A model generated the notes under the pieces. It was given only the letters and a program-made list of their open reading frames with translations, made no database searches and was not told the origin of the DNA. Below, piece after piece: positions 47,480-58,134 of a stretch of DNA of 64,000 bases (positions are counted from its first letter, which is position 1; each line of letters opens with the position of its first letter). This DNA is from Legionella bononiensis (GTDB taxonomy: Bacteria; Pseudomonadota; Gammaproteobacteria; Legionellales; Legionellaceae), in NCBI RefSeq assembly GCF_016786215.1, contig NZ_JADOBG010000005.1, forward strand, positions 23,509 through 87,508, given 5' to 3'. The translations under genes and the position numbers were made by a program.

Positions 47480-48700
47480 ATGAAAACTATACTACTTCCT
47501 ATTTTTGATAATCTTACCCATCTACATAAAAATCATGAACACGTGATATTACCCGATACTCGATTTCAAAATGACTTTAACTACACGCTGAGCTTTCTTA
47601 AAAGCTACACTGGAAGTCAAGGAACCTTTAATAGTTATCGCAGGGAAGCAGAACGCTTGCTTCAATGGACCTGGCATGTAAAAAATAAAACTCTAGATGA
47701 ATTAAAACGCGATGACATTGAAGAGTACATCCATTTTTGTCAAAATCCGCCCAAATCCTGGATCAGCTTAAAAAAAGTTCCTCGATTCATAGAAAAGGAC
47801 GGTAAAAGAATACCCAATGACGAATGGCGTCCTTTTGTTGTTACGATCAGTAAAACATCCATTAAGAATGGTCAGAATGCGTCAATTGAACAATTTAGTT
47901 TATCACAAGGTGCAACGCAGGAAATATTTGCTATTTTAAGTACTCTGTTTAATTTTTTAATTGCTGAAGAATATGCCATTTCCAATCCCGTTGCGCTTAT
48001 CCGTCAAAAAAGTAAATTTATACGTAAAAGACAACACAATGCACCGATCCGACGATTAAGTCTTGTACAATGGACTGAAGTATTGAATGCTGCGGAATCC
48101 ATGGCAGAAGACTCTCCAGAGAAACATGAACGCACCCGATTTATGCTCAGTTTGCTCTTTGGAATGTATTTACGAATATCAGAACTCGCGGCCAGTGATC
48201 GATGGATTCCCAGTATGAATGATTTTGCCAAAGACAGTAATGGTCACTGGTGGTTTACTACTGTAGGTAAAGGAAATAAGGAACGACAGATTGCTGTAAG
48301 CGAAGCAATGCTGGAAAGCCTGACTCGCTGGCGCTTGTTTTTAGGATTAACGGCCCTCCCCTCACCTGCTGATAATTCACCTCTAATCCCGAAAATTCGT
48401 GGAAATGGACCAATGAGTGATACCGCTCCAATTCGCAGAATTATTCAACGTTGTTTTGATTTGGCAGGTGAACGCCTGCGTCAAAAAGGACTTACAGAAG
48501 AAGCCGACAATTTATCTGCCGCTACAGTACATTGGCTGAGGCATACAGGAATTTCTGAAGATGTCAAAATTCGGCCAAGAGAACATGTTCGAGATGATGC
48601 TGGACATAGTTCCAGTGCGACAACGGATCGTTATATTGACATTGAAAAACAGGCGCGTTATCAATCAGCACGAAAGAAAACAATTGAACCCAGCGATTAA
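47480..48700 (+). CDS. Tyrosine recombinase (phage integrase family)
   Basis: A 406-residue recombinase with an N-terminal SAM-like DNA-binding region (about 33-90) and a C-terminal catalytic domain. All catalytic residues are present: Arg232 in YLRISELA, Lys264 in GKGNK, His351 and Arg354 in HWLRHT, His376 in AGHSS and Tyr385. It stands alone beside the tRNA array on its 5' side; no att repeat, excisionase or cargo is seen. It could be a domesticated housekeeping recombinase or the relic of an element. Length and fold differ from XerC/XerD (about 300 residues). Confidence 0.9.
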   Translation: MKTILLPIFDNLTHLHKNHEHVILPDTRFQNDFNYTLSFLKSYTGSQGTFNSYRREAERLLQWTWHVKNKTLDELKRDDIEEYIHFCQNPPKSWISLKKVPRFIEKDGKRIPNDEWRPFVVTISKTSIKNGQNASIEQFSLSQGATQEIFAILSTLFNFLIAEEYAISNPVALIRQKSKFIRKRQHNAPIRRLSLVQWTEVLNAAESMAEDSPEKHERTRFMLSLLFGMYLRISELAASDRWIPSMNDFAKDSNGHWWFTTVGKGNKERQIAVSEAMLESLTRWRLFLGLTALPSPADNSPLIPKIRGNGPMSDTAPIRRIIQRCFDLAGERLRQKGLTEEADNLSAATVHWLRHTGISEDVKIRPREHVRDDAGHSSSATTDRYIDIEKQARYQSARKKTIEPSD

Positions 48701-48815
48701 CATAGTCTGTGTTGCTGGTTTAAAAAAATTTTAAACATTAATACTGCCTGTATTTAAATTTATATCATCACGTTTAATATGATAAAATAAATCATTAATA
48801 TCAGTTCTATGGTCC

Positions 48816-50660
48816 ATGATGCTTACCCTTCGTCAAATCACACTCTCGCGTGGCAATAAAATTTTGCTGGATAAAGCAGATGTCAGTCTTTATGAAAAGC
48901 AGAAAATTGGCCTTATTGGCCATAACGGCTGTGGTAAATCCACTTTGTTTGACTTCTTGCTCGGCAAACTGATAGCAGATACGGGTGAGTATTTAATCAA
49001 TCCACAGTTAAGTATCAGTCATTTATCACAGCAATTGCCTGACAGTGATGAAAAGGCCCTGGATTTCGTTCTCGCAGGTGATGAGGAATACATTAAACTC
49101 TTACAACGTCTGGAACAAGCAGAACAATCCGGTAATGACACTGAAGTATTGGCCTGTCATGACGAGTTAAGCCATAGTGGCGGTTATAGCAAACCGGCTC
49201 AGGCAGCGACAATTATGTCCGGTTTGGGATTCAGGGGTGATCAACAACAGGCGTCAGTTAATAGTTTCTCTGGAGGCTGGCGTATGCGCCTGAGTCTCGC
49301 GCGCTGTTTAATGAAACCAGCCGCACTGCTGTTACTTGACGAGCCAACAAATCACCTGGATATGGAAGCCATATTCTGGCTGGAGCGTTTTCTAAAACAA
49401 AGTCCGAGTACTATTATTTTAATTTCGCATGACAGAGAGTTCCTTGATGCCTTTGTAACGCATATCTTGCATATCGACCATCAACAGCTGAATTTATATA
49501 CCGGCGATTACAGTTGTTTTGAAAAAACTCATGCGCAACAATTAGCATTGCAACAGATAATGCACGAAAGACAACAAGCTAAAATATCTCACATGATGTC
49601 CTTCGTAAACCGATTTAAAGCAAAAGCAACCAAAGCCAAACAGGCACAAAGTCGAGTCAAAGCCATTGAAAAAATGGAGATTATTGCCGCCGCGCAGGCC
49701 GACTCTCCTTTTTCTTTCGATTTCTTCCCCTGCCCTCGTGCTGGAAATCCATTGATTCAATGTAATCTGGTGGATGCAGGGTACCAAAACCCAATTTTAA
49801 AAAAAATCAATCTCTCTCTGAATCCAGGTGACAGAATTGCTTTATTAGGACCCAATGGTGAAGGTAAATCGACCTTGATTAAAACGTTAACCGGAGTCCT
49901 GCCTACATTAAACGGTACGATTCATCGCTCAGCCCATTTAAAAATAGGCTACTACGCACAGCATCAATTGGAGCAACTGGATTGTAAATTAAGTCCCGTT
50001 GAAACCATTCAAATCCTGTCTCCTGAAGTCAGAGAACAAACCATCCGTGATTATCTGGGTGGTTTTAATTTTATAGGCGATATGGCAGTCCAGCCCATTC
50101 AACATTTTTCAGGTGGTGAAAAAGCGCGTCTTGCTCTTGCAAAGCTGGTCTGGCTCAAACCTAATCTGCTCTTGCTTGACGAACCCACAAACCATCTGGA
50201 TTTGGGCATGCGTTCAGCCATTGAACTTGCCCTCCAAAGTTATGAAGGTGCTTTAATTCTTATTTCGCATGACAGGCATATGCTTAAAACGAGCGTGGAT
50301 AATTTTTATTTAGTGCATAATCAAAAAGTACAGGCATTTGATGGTGATCTGGATGACTATTATTCATGGCTGCAATCTAAAGACATAAAACCAGCAACCT
50401 CAGCTCAAGCAACAAATGACTATAAAGAGAAAAAAGTAATTCAAAATCGATTAAAAAAACTGGAACAACTTATTGATCAATTCCAAAATGACATTCAAAA
50501 ATTGGATAGTCAACTGGCAGACCCGTTACTTTATGAAAACAGCAATCAACAGCAAAAATTAGAACAGTTATTAACTAAAAGAGATAATGCTCTTTCTTCT
50601 TTACATAAATCAGAAGAGGAGTGGATGGACTGCTACACTATGCTGGAACAACTTGCATAA
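48816..50660 (+). CDS. ABC-F ATPase, YheS type
   Basis: Soluble protein with two ABC ATPase domains, 614 residues. First domain: GHNGCGKST, then SGGWRMRLSLAR and LLLLDEPTNHLDMEA. Second: GPNGEGKST, then FSGGEKARLALAK and LLLLDEPTNHLDLGM. The inter-domain linker KAKATKAKQAQSRVKAIEK is the ABC-F P-site-tRNA interaction motif region, and the order and wording follow E. coli YheS. Members act on ribosomes rather than as transporters. No membrane segments. Confidence 0.92.
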   Translation: MMLTLRQITLSRGNKILLDKADVSLYEKQKIGLIGHNGCGKSTLFDFLLGKLIADTGEYLINPQLSISHLSQQLPDSDEKALDFVLAGDEEYIKLLQRLEQAEQSGNDTEVLACHDELSHSGGYSKPAQAATIMSGLGFRGDQQQASVNSFSGGWRMRLSLARCLMKPAALLLLDEPTNHLDMEAIFWLERFLKQSPSTIILISHDREFLDAFVTHILHIDHQQLNLYTGDYSCFEKTHAQQLALQQIMHERQQAKISHMMSFVNRFKAKATKAKQAQSRVKAIEKMEIIAAAQADSPFSFDFFPCPRAGNPLIQCNLVDAGYQNPILKKINLSLNPGDRIALLGPNGEGKSTLIKTLTGVLPTLNGTIHRSAHLKIGYYAQHQLEQLDCKLSPVETIQILSPEVREQTIRDYLGGFNFIGDMAVQPIQHFSGGEKARLALAKLVWLKPNLLLLDEPTNHLDLGMRSAIELALQSYEGALILISHDRHMLKTSVDNFYLVHNQKVQAFDGDLDDYYSWLQSKDIKPATSAQATNDYKEKKVIQNRLKKLEQLIDQFQNDIQKLDSQLADPLLYENSNQQQKLEQLLTKRDNALSSLHKSEEEWMDCYTMLEQLA

Positions 50661-50670
50661 TTTTATTTCA

Positions 50671-50689
50671 AGAGATGGTGGACATCTCT
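50671..50689 (+). terminator. Short hairpin after the ABC-F gene
   Basis: AGAGATG (50671-50677) pairs with CATCTCT (50683-50689) across 5 nt, 10 bp after the stop. Only a weak T-rich flank, so termination is uncertain. Confidence 0.35.
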
Positions 50690-50764
50690 CCCAAATCAGA
50701 TTTATAGTAGATTCAGCATTTTATAATATTAAAGTAGAACTTATTAATAAGTAAGCTTAATAGT

Positions 50765-50843
50765 GTCATCCCGTATGTAATGAGGGAGTCTTAAAGCAGA
50801 CACAGCGCCACACTCAGAACATCCTTCACACCATTCTGAATGA
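50765..50843. repeat. Degraded GTCATCC-type repeat, third copy
   Basis: Starts GTCATCCCGTATGTAATGAG and ends near TTCTGAATGA, matching the outer parts of the copies at 33841 and 33935 but with a diverged middle. It lies directly upstream of the metallo-beta-lactamase-fold gene. Confidence 0.65.
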
Positions 50844-50887
50844 AGTTTAACTTATGGACATGCAAAGATTTCTATGGAGAGCGACCT

Positions 50888-51922
50888 ATGAACAAAATTT
50901 ATGTACTGCCCTTATTGCTTATTATTTCCTGTTCGCAAAACATCTACAGTCAAAATACGCCAACAACACAACTGAATTCAAACCAATCATTACTCAAGGA
51001 TGATAATTTACATATTTACTTTTGCGGTACAGGAGTACCTAATCCAATCACACAAAGCGTACGAAAAGCATCGTGCTTAGCAGTGATGGTAAATAATGAT
51101 TTGATGCTATTCGATGCAGGTGAGGCTGCAATAATCACATTAGCTTCTTTAAAGCTACCTATTTCAACGATTTCTAAAATATTCTTTACCCATTGGCATT
51201 CTGATCATTTTGCAGGATTAGGCCAAGTTATGAATGTATCATGGTACGCTGGTCGCTCCAAACCGATAGATATTTATGGCCCCTATGGTGTTAAAGACGT
51301 CGTTAACGGAATAATCAAAGCATATCGTCAGGATGTTTTATTTAGGTCTATCAATCAAAAATTTGATCCCAATGCGGCATTTGCAATAACTCATGTCGTT
51401 AATCCCCATTCAAAAGAACAAATGGTTTATAACAATAATGGTGTTACCGTATCAGCTTTTACCGTCGATCATGCGCCTGTATACCCTGCATTAGGTTATA
51501 CGATTCATTATAAAGGATGCAAAATAGTTATTAGCGGTGACACCAGAGTAGTCGCATCACTTGCTGACAATTCAAAAAATGCAGATGTTTTGATAAATGA
51601 GGCGCTTAATACCACAATGTATACAGCAAGTAAGAAACCGACAACCAATGACAGCAAAAATCAACTTGCTGCAATAGAATCCTATCATTCAGATACTATT
51701 GAACTGGCTAAAATGGCAGATTCTTCGAGTGTTAAAAACCTGTTTCTCACTCATTTATTGCCATCAATATCCACAACAGATGAAGAGAAGAAACAATTTA
51801 TTTCAGGAATGAATCAATATTACTCAAAGCCCATAACTGTTACGGATGATGGAGACGAGCTGGTCGTTTCAAGTGATGGAAGTAATTGTACCTTAGAGTT
51901 TAAACCTATAAATCACCACTAA
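50888..51922 (+). CDS. Exported metallo-beta-lactamase-fold hydrolase
   Basis: A 344-residue protein with a signal peptide and a plausible lipobox (LLIISC, Cys14). The metal motif is HWHSDHFAGL; later ligands include the His in VDHAPVYPALGY, the Asp in ISGDTR and FLTHLLPS. The FCGTGVPNP start and SGDTR motif are like the RNase Z/arylsulfatase branch, but export argues against a tRNA role. The frame extends to 50840; ATG 50888 is chosen because GGAGAG precedes it and the extension runs into the repeat. Confidence 0.85.
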   Translation: MNKIYVLPLLLIISCSQNIYSQNTPTTQLNSNQSLLKDDNLHIYFCGTGVPNPITQSVRKASCLAVMVNNDLMLFDAGEAAIITLASLKLPISTISKIFFTHWHSDHFAGLGQVMNVSWYAGRSKPIDIYGPYGVKDVVNGIIKAYRQDVLFRSINQKFDPNAAFAITHVVNPHSKEQMVYNNNGVTVSAFTVDHAPVYPALGYTIHYKGCKIVISGDTRVVASLADNSKNADVLINEALNTTMYTASKKPTTNDSKNQLAAIESYHSDTIELAKMADSSSVKNLFLTHLLPSISTTDEEKKQFISGMNQYYSKPITVTDDGDELVVSSDGSNCTLEFKPINHH

Positions 51923-52022
51923 CACCTGATTTTATGCACATGTCAGTGTCTGAAGATCACGCAACGATCAACAGACATTGAATAAAAAACATATACCTGA
52001 AATTTATTTATACCAATCAGAT

Positions 52023-52712
52023 TCAGCTGGTGTGAATTGTTACTCGTAGTTGCTCTAACAAAGATTTGGCGGCTAGTTGCTCAGCCTTTCTTCTATTAGC
52101 GCCCTGACCATAGGAAACCTGCTTAATTCCTTCTACTGAACAGGTAACATAAAAGATCTGGTCATGCTCATCGCCTTCTACTTTAGTTAAAGTATATTCT
52201 GGAAGAGCATATTTTTCAGCTTGTAAATATTCCTGTAATTGTGTTTTGGCATCTTTCAAGCAATCATTTAAATTAGGACTATCGAGTCGAGAACGATATA
52301 AATTTAAGATAACATCTTTTGCGGCAGTGATACCTCCGTCCAGGAAAATAGCCGCAAACAGAGCTTCCAACGCATCAGCTAAAATGGAGGCGCGTCGAAA
52401 ACCACCACTCTTCAATTCCCCCTGTCCCAGATAAAGAAAATCACCAAGAGATAATTCCTTGGCAATTTCAGCCAGCATTTCGCCTTTCACCAAAAATGAT
52501 CGAAGACGACTTAATTGGCCTTCACTTTGTAAAGGAAACCGATGAAACAATTCATGGGCTATAACAAAGCTTAAAATGGAGTCACCAAGAAATTCAAACC
52601 GTTCATAATTATCACTGCCTACACTACAATGAGTCAGAGCCTGCTTCAAATAAGCAGGTTTTTGAAATGTATAGTTTAAGCGTCTGCACAGTCTGTCTAA
52701 ATCAATTTTCAC
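52023..52712 (-). CDS. rnc: Ribonuclease III
   Basis: Double-strand-specific endonuclease, 229 residues. The RNase III signature ERFEFLGDSIL lies at residues 37-47 and a later Asp/Glu pair (ALEALFAAIFLDGG) completes the two-metal site; the C-terminal double-stranded-RNA-binding domain runs from about 155. It overlaps the DUF4845 gene by 11 bp and is last in the lepA-lepB-DUF4845-rnc operon; era, often next, is not here. Confidence 0.96.
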   Translation of the reverse strand: MKIDLDRLCRRLNYTFQKPAYLKQALTHCSVGSDNYERFEFLGDSILSFVIAHELFHRFPLQSEGQLSRLRSFLVKGEMLAEIAKELSLGDFLYLGQGELKSGGFRRASILADALEALFAAIFLDGGITAAKDVILNLYRSRLDSPNLNDCLKDAKTQLQEYLQAEKYALPEYTLTKVEGDEHDQIFYVTCSVEGIKQVSYGQGANRRKAEQLAAKSLLEQLRVTIHTS

Positions 52713-53097
52713 TACCAGCTACCACCTCATATGTATCGTCAAAATCGACCAATAAGCTCATATTATATACCAAAGGTTTAACAACCTGGTATTTTAATTG
52801 TACCTTGAATTTATTAGGACCATCCGGTGAAATAACTAACTGATCATTCTTCAGGTCGTCTACACCATTAATATCAAAACGCTTGGTCAGACTTTTTCTG
52901 AGCGTATCAATATCTGTATAAGAATCTCCGGTTAAAGTAGAGGCTGGAGTTGAATTTAAACCTTTTATAGACTGAACTATAGTATAGTGTTGTAAATACA
53001 CAGGAACCACCCTCATTACCACAATTGCGGCCATAACAACAACAATTACAGTAAACAACATTCCAATTAAAGTCATTCCCTGCTGTTTTCGCATCAT
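52702..53097 (-). CDS. DUF4845 family membrane-anchored protein
   Basis: A 131-residue protein with one N-terminal membrane segment that begins like a pilin (KQQGMTLIGMLFTVIVVVM) and a short periplasmic domain. It sits between lepB and rnc in many gammaproteobacteria; the function is unknown. It overlaps rnc and starts 8 bp after lepB. Confidence 0.88.
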   Translation of the reverse strand: MMRKQQGMTLIGMLFTVIVVVMAAIVVMRVVPVYLQHYTIVQSIKGLNSTPASTLTGDSYTDIDTLRKSLTKRFDINGVDDLKNDQLVISPDGPNKFKVQLKYQVVKPLVYNMSLLVDFDDTYEVVAGSEN

Positions 53098-53105
53098 ATA
53101 ATCCT

Positions 53106-53861
53106 TTATTTAATTAATCTTCCAATTTTTGACCAGCGTAAATTATCTGTCTTACCATTCCAGCTCATCCAGACCAAAAAGGCCTTCCCTCTTAAATAGT
53201 TGTCTGGGACAAAACCCCAGAAACGACTGTCTGCGCTGTCATCCCGATTATCACCCATCATAAAATAATTCCCTTCAGGAACCACTATATCAAAATCTAC
53301 AGCTGGAACATCTGCTCGGACGAAAATATCATGCACTACACCATTCAAATCTTCTTTATATTTGGCAACCGCTTTACCTGAACTTTCATCTATAGTGTAC
53401 TCAACAAAGGTTTGCTTTGCTTCCTTGCCATTCACCGTTAATTTTTTGTCATGATAGACCACACGATCTCCAGGAACTCCGATGACACGCTTGATATAAT
53501 CGTATGAAGGTGCGGGTGGCCAGCGAAATACCGCGATATCACCCGTTTTAGGATTTGATATGGATACTACCTTTTTTTCCCAGACAGGAAGTCTTAAACC
53601 ATAGGCAAATTTATTTACTGCAACAAAATCACCCACTAATAAAGTAGGTTCCAATGAGCCGGAAGGAATTCGAAATGGCTCTATTAAAAACGAACGCAAT
53701 AAAAGGACGATAAAAAACACCGGAAAAAAAGAACGAGAATATTCAATAATGCGGCCTGGTTTTTGATCCGAACCCCTTTTTTTAGCCCAAAAAGCCACAT
53801 CCAAAAGATAGATAAATCCACTGATTGCGGACAGAACCACTAAAATTAAAGCAAAGTTCAT
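53106..53861 (-). CDS. lepB: Signal peptidase I
   Basis: Membrane serine-lysine peptidase that removes Sec and Tat signal peptides, 251 residues. Two N-terminal membrane segments; Ser69 in RIPSGSLEPTL (Leu where Met is usual) and Lys124 in YDYIKRVIGVPGD form the catalytic dyad; MGDNRDDSADSRFWG is the C-terminal signature. Follows lepA by 57 bp. Confidence 0.96.
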   Translation of the reverse strand: MNFALILVVLSAISGFIYLLDVAFWAKKRGSDQKPGRIIEYSRSFFPVFFIVLLLRSFLIEPFRIPSGSLEPTLLVGDFVAVNKFAYGLRLPVWEKKVVSISNPKTGDIAVFRWPPAPSYDYIKRVIGVPGDRVVYHDKKLTVNGKEAKQTFVEYTIDESSGKAVAKYKEDLNGVVHDIFVRADVPAVDFDIVVPEGNYFMMGDNRDDSADSRFWGFVPDNYLRGKAFLVWMSWNGKTDNLRWSKIGRLIK

Positions 53862-53918
53862 AAATTAATTTCCTAAAATTAACCAAATCTAAAAATCCAT
53901 ATACCGTGTACAACCAAA

Positions 53919-55724
53919 CTATTTCTTTCTATCAGTTTGAAAAACTGCCATAAATGCTTCCTGAGGTATTTCAACATGTCCAACCTGTTTCATGCGTTTT
54001 TTACCAGCTTTCTGTTTGTCTAACAATTTTCGTTTACGCGACACATCACCGCCATAACACTTCGCAGTAACATTTTTTCGTAACGCTTTTACGGTCTGTC
54101 TGGCAATAATATGGCTACCAAGAGCGGCCTGTATCGCAACATCAAACATTTGTCTGGGAATAAGTTCCTGCATTTTTTCAGCAATTAACTTACCACGACT
54201 GTTGGCGGAACTTCTATGCACAATAACAGATAAGGCATCTACCTTTTCGCTATTAATTAATACATCCATTTTCACTAAATCAGCCTCATCAAATCGCAGG
54301 AAATTATAATCAAGTGAAGCATAACCACGACTGACCGATTTAAGTCGATCAAAAAAATCTGAAACCACTTCACTCATCGGAATATCATAAGCTACAGAGA
54401 CTTGACGCCCACTGTAGGTCATATTCACCTGCACTCCACGACGCTCAACACACAAATTAATAATGGGTCCGAGATAGTCCTGCGGAACCAGTATGTTCGC
54501 TCTGACTATAGGTTCATACATTTCTTTTATTTGTGGTGAGGGCGGCAGATGGGATGGATTGTCAATTAGCAGCGTTTCACCCTTTTGAGTCACTATTTTA
54601 TAAACTACGGTTGGCGCCGTTGAAATCAAATCAAGATTATATTCTCTCTCCAAACGCTCCTGTACTATCTCCATATGCAACATACCGAGGAATCCACAAC
54701 GAAAACCAAATCCTAATGCTTCGGAAGACTCTGGTTCATAAAATAGTGAGGCATCATTTAAACTCAATTTAGCCAGTGCTTCTCTAAATGCTTCAAAATC
54801 ATCAGAGCTAATTGGAAATAATCCGGCATAGACCTGTGGTTTAACTCGTTGAAAACCAGGCAATACCTGTGTGGCAGGATTTCTATCAAGTGTCAGTGTA
54901 TCCCCAACTGGAGCTCCTTGAATTTCTTTAATGCCGGCGACAACATACCCTACTTCCCCAGCATTTAATGCATCCAGCTTGGTTCTTTTAGGTGTAAAAA
55001 TACCAACCTGATCCACTTCATAGGATCTGCCAGTAGACATCACTCGCATTTTATCGCCTTTACGTATGGAACCATTAACAATACGAACCAGCGATACAAC
55101 TCCCAGATAACTATCAAACCATGAATCGATTATAAGTGCCTGCAAAGGAGCATCCAGAGTACCCTCAGGCGGCGGTATGTTAGCAACAAGAGCTTCGAGG
55201 ACGTCATCTACTCCGATGCCACTTTTCGCACTGACTCTTATGGCATCATGCGCGTCCAGACCAATAATGTCTTCAATTTCTTCTATTACCCGTTCTGGCT
55301 CAGCCTGGGGTAAGTCAATTTTATTTAATACCGGCAGAACTGACAGGGATTGATCAATCGCGGTATAACATACAGCAACAGTCTGGGCTTCAACCCCCTG
55401 TGCGGCGTCAACAACTAAAATGGCTCCTTCACAGGCAGCAAGAGAGCGAGACACTTCATAGCTGAAATCGACATGACCCGGGGTATCAATAAAATTGAGG
55501 AGGTAGGTCTTACCGTCCTTGGCAGTATAATTTAATGAGACGCATTGTGCCTTGATGGTAATGCCTCGTTCTCGTTCAATGTCCATGGAATCAAGAACCT
55601 GAGAGCTCATTTCACGCTCAGTTAACCCGCCACATATTTGGATAAATCGATCAGCCAAAGTTGATTTACCATGATCGATATGGGCAATAATTGAAAAATT
55701 ACGAATCCGCTTTAAATCGCTCAA
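53919..55724 (-). CDS. lepA: Translation elongation factor 4 (LepA)
   Basis: Ribosomal back-translocase GTPase, 601 residues. AHIDHGKST is the P-loop, [14 protein letters not shown] is G2/G3, and [11 protein letters not shown] holds NKxD. There is no ATG near the N-terminus. TTG 55724 is preferred because an AAAAAGGG SD lies 9 nt upstream and the product then starts [10 protein letters not shown], as in other LepA; TTG 55745 would place the SD inside the gene. First of the lepA-lepB-DUF4845-rnc operon. Confidence 0.95.
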   Translation of the reverse strand: MSDLKRIRNFSIIAHIDHGKSTLADRFIQICGGLTEREMSSQVLDSMDIERERGITIKAQCVSLNYTAKDGKTYLLNFIDTPGHVDFSYEVSRSLAACEGAILVVDAAQGVEAQTVAVCYTAIDQSLSVLPVLNKIDLPQAEPERVIEEIEDIIGLDAHDAIRVSAKSGIGVDDVLEALVANIPPPEGTLDAPLQALIIDSWFDSYLGVVSLVRIVNGSIRKGDKMRVMSTGRSYEVDQVGIFTPKRTKLDALNAGEVGYVVAGIKEIQGAPVGDTLTLDRNPATQVLPGFQRVKPQVYAGLFPISSDDFEAFREALAKLSLNDASLFYEPESSEALGFGFRCGFLGMLHMEIVQERLEREYNLDLISTAPTVVYKIVTQKGETLLIDNPSHLPPSPQIKEMYEPIVRANILVPQDYLGPIINLCVERRGVQVNMTYSGRQVSVAYDIPMSEVVSDFFDRLKSVSRGYASLDYNFLRFDEADLVKMDVLINSEKVDALSVIVHRSSANSRGKLIAEKMQELIPRQMFDVAIQAALGSHIIARQTVKALRKNVTAKCYGGDVSRKRKLLDKQKAGKKRMKQVGHVEIPQEAFMAVFQTDRKK

Positions 55725-55901
55725 CTGAAGTAACCCTTTTTGCAAATTGCATAAGTCTATCTTAAATGTGGCCGTGCAGAAAGTAGGCGAAGCTATTTCT
55801 GTTATTTTTGTGGACTAATTGGTTCATTTTGTAAAGTAAATTTGCTAATGCCCCTCAATTTTACTAAAATTCTTCCTTTCGCTTCACTAATAGGATGCAC
55901 A

Positions 55902-56918
55902 ATGCGACGAATCATCTGGTTAGGTTATTCCCTACTTTTTCTTATAACCTTCTCAAGCTATTCAGACACAGCCTTTACCCAACGCAAAGACGTACAGAAT
56001 TTTATAAACAGCATGGTAAAGCAACATCATTTCAACAAAAAACAATTAACTGAAGTCATGAATCAAGTGGTCCTTCAACCACAGATTATTGAATCGATGG
56101 ATAAGCCATTTGAAAAGAAAAACTGGGATGTATATAAAGATTTATTCCTAACGCCCCAAAGATTAAAAGGCGGATTGGATTTTTGGGCGGCAAATAAACA
56201 CGCTCTGGAACGAGCACAAAAACGTTATGGCGTGCCTCCTGAAATCATCATCGCCATTTTAGGTGTGGAAACACTTTATGGGGAACGCCAGGGAGATAAC
56301 CGTGTCCTGGATGCACTCGCAACTCTAGCTTTCAACTACCCTAAACGCTCCCCCTATTTTACTAAAGAGCTAAAAGAATATTTGCTGCTGTGTCGTGAAC
56401 ATAAGGTACCGGCAACTTACTACAAAGGCTCTTATGCTGGCGCGATGGGTAAACCTCAGTTCATGCCAAGCAGTTATCGATACTATGCCGTGGACTTTAA
56501 TAATAAAGGTCGTCGTGATTTGATTGCGGACAATGCAGACGCGATAGGAAGCATAGCCAACTATTTGCATAAGCATGGATGGAAATTAAATGGCGGAATT
56601 GCGCAACCGGCTAAAATTTCTGGATGGAACTATAAACGCATTCAAATGAATCCTAAAACTGCCAATTATAACTTTGCTCAACTGGAATCTGCGGGAATCA
56701 AACCTGTTACCGCATCGCTCCATCATCCAGGACGAGCGGGTGTCATTGAACTCATTACTGATGAGGGTAATGAATATTGGTTGGCTTATCCCAATTTCTT
56801 TGTAATCACCCGTTATAACTCCAGTCCTCAGTATGCGCTGGTTGTTTATCTGTTATCGCAGCAATTAAAACAACAATGGGCGATACACAATACAAAAAAG
56901 CATAGGGCTTATGTATGA
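55902..56918 (+). CDS. mltB: Lytic murein transglycosylase B
   Basis: Cleaves the glycan strand of peptidoglycan in the periplasm. 338 residues with a signal peptide (MRRIIWLGYSLLFLITF). The catalytic Glu is residue 123 in AILGVETLYG, and GSYAGAMGKPQFMPSSYRYY is the substrate region. The frame extends to 55842 and would give a lipobox-like LIGC, but AGGA is 7 nt before ATG 55902 and the shorter start has a normal signal peptide. Confidence 0.93.
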   Translation: MRRIIWLGYSLLFLITFSSYSDTAFTQRKDVQNFINSMVKQHHFNKKQLTEVMNQVVLQPQIIESMDKPFEKKNWDVYKDLFLTPQRLKGGLDFWAANKHALERAQKRYGVPPEIIIAILGVETLYGERQGDNRVLDALATLAFNYPKRSPYFTKELKEYLLLCREHKVPATYYKGSYAGAMGKPQFMPSSYRYYAVDFNNKGRRDLIADNADAIGSIANYLHKHGWKLNGGIAQPAKISGWNYKRIQMNPKTANYNFAQLESAGIKPVTASLHHPGRAGVIELITDEGNEYWLAYPNFFVITRYNSSPQYALVVYLLSQQLKQQWAIHNTKKHRAYV

Positions 56919-56994
56919 TTCTAATTTGTTTTTAATAAGATATACTGAACTCAAACGCACCATTAACATCGATAACTAATATAGAGTTTAACTC

Positions 56995-58134
56995 ATGGAT
57001 AAATGTTTCTTGTTTACTCAGCATCTTGATGATAATGGTTGCTTTTGTTTGAAAATCTCGTCTGATGGAGTATTAAGTGCTCCACCAGCACAACGAAATT
57101 TTGCCGAAATTAAATCCTTACAAAATGAATGTACGACGCTAGTAGTTGAAACAAGCGCCAGTGCAAGCATCCTTGAACTTGAGCTTCCCTGGCTTCCAGA
57201 ACGTAAAGCGCGAGTAGCCATTCCCTTTGCTCTTGAAGAAAAACTGGCTCAGCCTGTAGAGGAACTTCATTTTGCGTTTGATAAACTCAGGTATCAAAAC
57301 AACCAATACATTATTACCGTAATAAGTAAAACAAGAATCCAATTCATCATGAACCTCCTGGATGAAAACGCAATAGACTATGAAGGAATTACCCTTGATT
57401 GGTTCGCCCTGTCTTCTCAGGAATTAATTAGTACGGAATCTACTTTGTTGGTTTATCAAGATGATTTTAAAGGAGCGCTCTCAGGAGAGCTTGCTCAGAA
57501 TTATTTAAAAAAGCATCCGCTGGATCAAGTTCTCTTATTTCAAGACAGTCAATTAAACACTGAAGCATCAATTACAAAAAACAGTGATTTTTCCTACACC
57601 TGGATCGCTCAAAAATTATTAAACTCCAAACCATTAAACCTGTGTCAGGGTGAAATGCAGCATGGAAATACTTCAGACTGGATTAAAAAAGGGTACCAAC
57701 TTGCAGGGATACTCTGCTGTGTTTGGCTAGTCTCATTGTTATTGGTAAATGCCATATCCTTATATTCATTAAATAAACAGAACAAACAACTGGATGACCA
57801 GATTGCAACCATTTACCATGAGTTTTTTCCTGATGCCAAACAGGTAATAAGTCCTAAATTTCGCATCAGCCAGCTTCTGGGGGATAATAACTCAAACAGC
57901 CAAACGCGTTTTTGGTTTTTATTAAATCAATTTGCCAAAGCCATGAATGAAAATCATAACACGATAGAAGATCTGCGGTATCAAAATAAAACATTATCAG
58001 TTACCCTGGTCAGTGCAGATTTTGCCAATTTGGAACAATTGGAAAATAAATTAAAAACGATGCAATTAAAAGTAAAACAAACCCAAGCATCAACTCGAGA
58101 TCAACAAGTAGTTGCTACCCTGGAGCTTATGTGA
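56995..58134 (+). CDS. gspL: Type II secretion system protein GspL
   Basis: Inner-membrane platform protein that links the GspE ATPase to the pseudopilus, 379 residues. N-terminal actin-like cytoplasmic domain (to about 230), one membrane segment (about 237-258, LAGILCCVWLVSLLLVNAIS), and a periplasmic ferredoxin-like domain. The stop overlaps gspM by 4 nt. Called lspL in Legionella. No other gsp genes lie within the window. Confidence 0.88.
   Translation: MDKCFLFTQHLDDNGCFCLKISSDGVLSAPPAQRNFAEIKSLQNECTTLVVETSASASILELELPWLPERKARVAIPFALEEKLAQPVEELHFAFDKLRYQNNQYIITVISKTRIQFIMNLLDENAIDYEGITLDWFALSSQELISTESTLLVYQDDFKGALSGELAQNYLKKHPLDQVLLFQDSQLNTEASITKNSDFSYTWIAQKLLNSKPLNLCQGEMQHGNTSDWIKKGYQLAGILCCVWLVSLLLVNAISLYSLNKQNKQLDDQIATIYHEFFPDAKQVISPKFRISQLLGDNNSNSQTRFWFLLNQFAKAMNENHNTIEDLRYQNKTLSVTLVSADFANLEQLENKLKTMQLKVKQTQASTRDQQVVATLELM

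Noticed and set aside
47196..47480. Possible attachment site for the tyrosine recombinase
   Set aside because: No second copy of the tRNA-Pro end in the window, and the recombinase is on the 5' side of the tRNA.
55842..55901. Longer MltB start giving a lipoprotein-like LIGC
   Set aside because: The upstream part lacks a charged N-terminus and an SD, whereas ATG 55902 has both an SD and a normal signal peptide.
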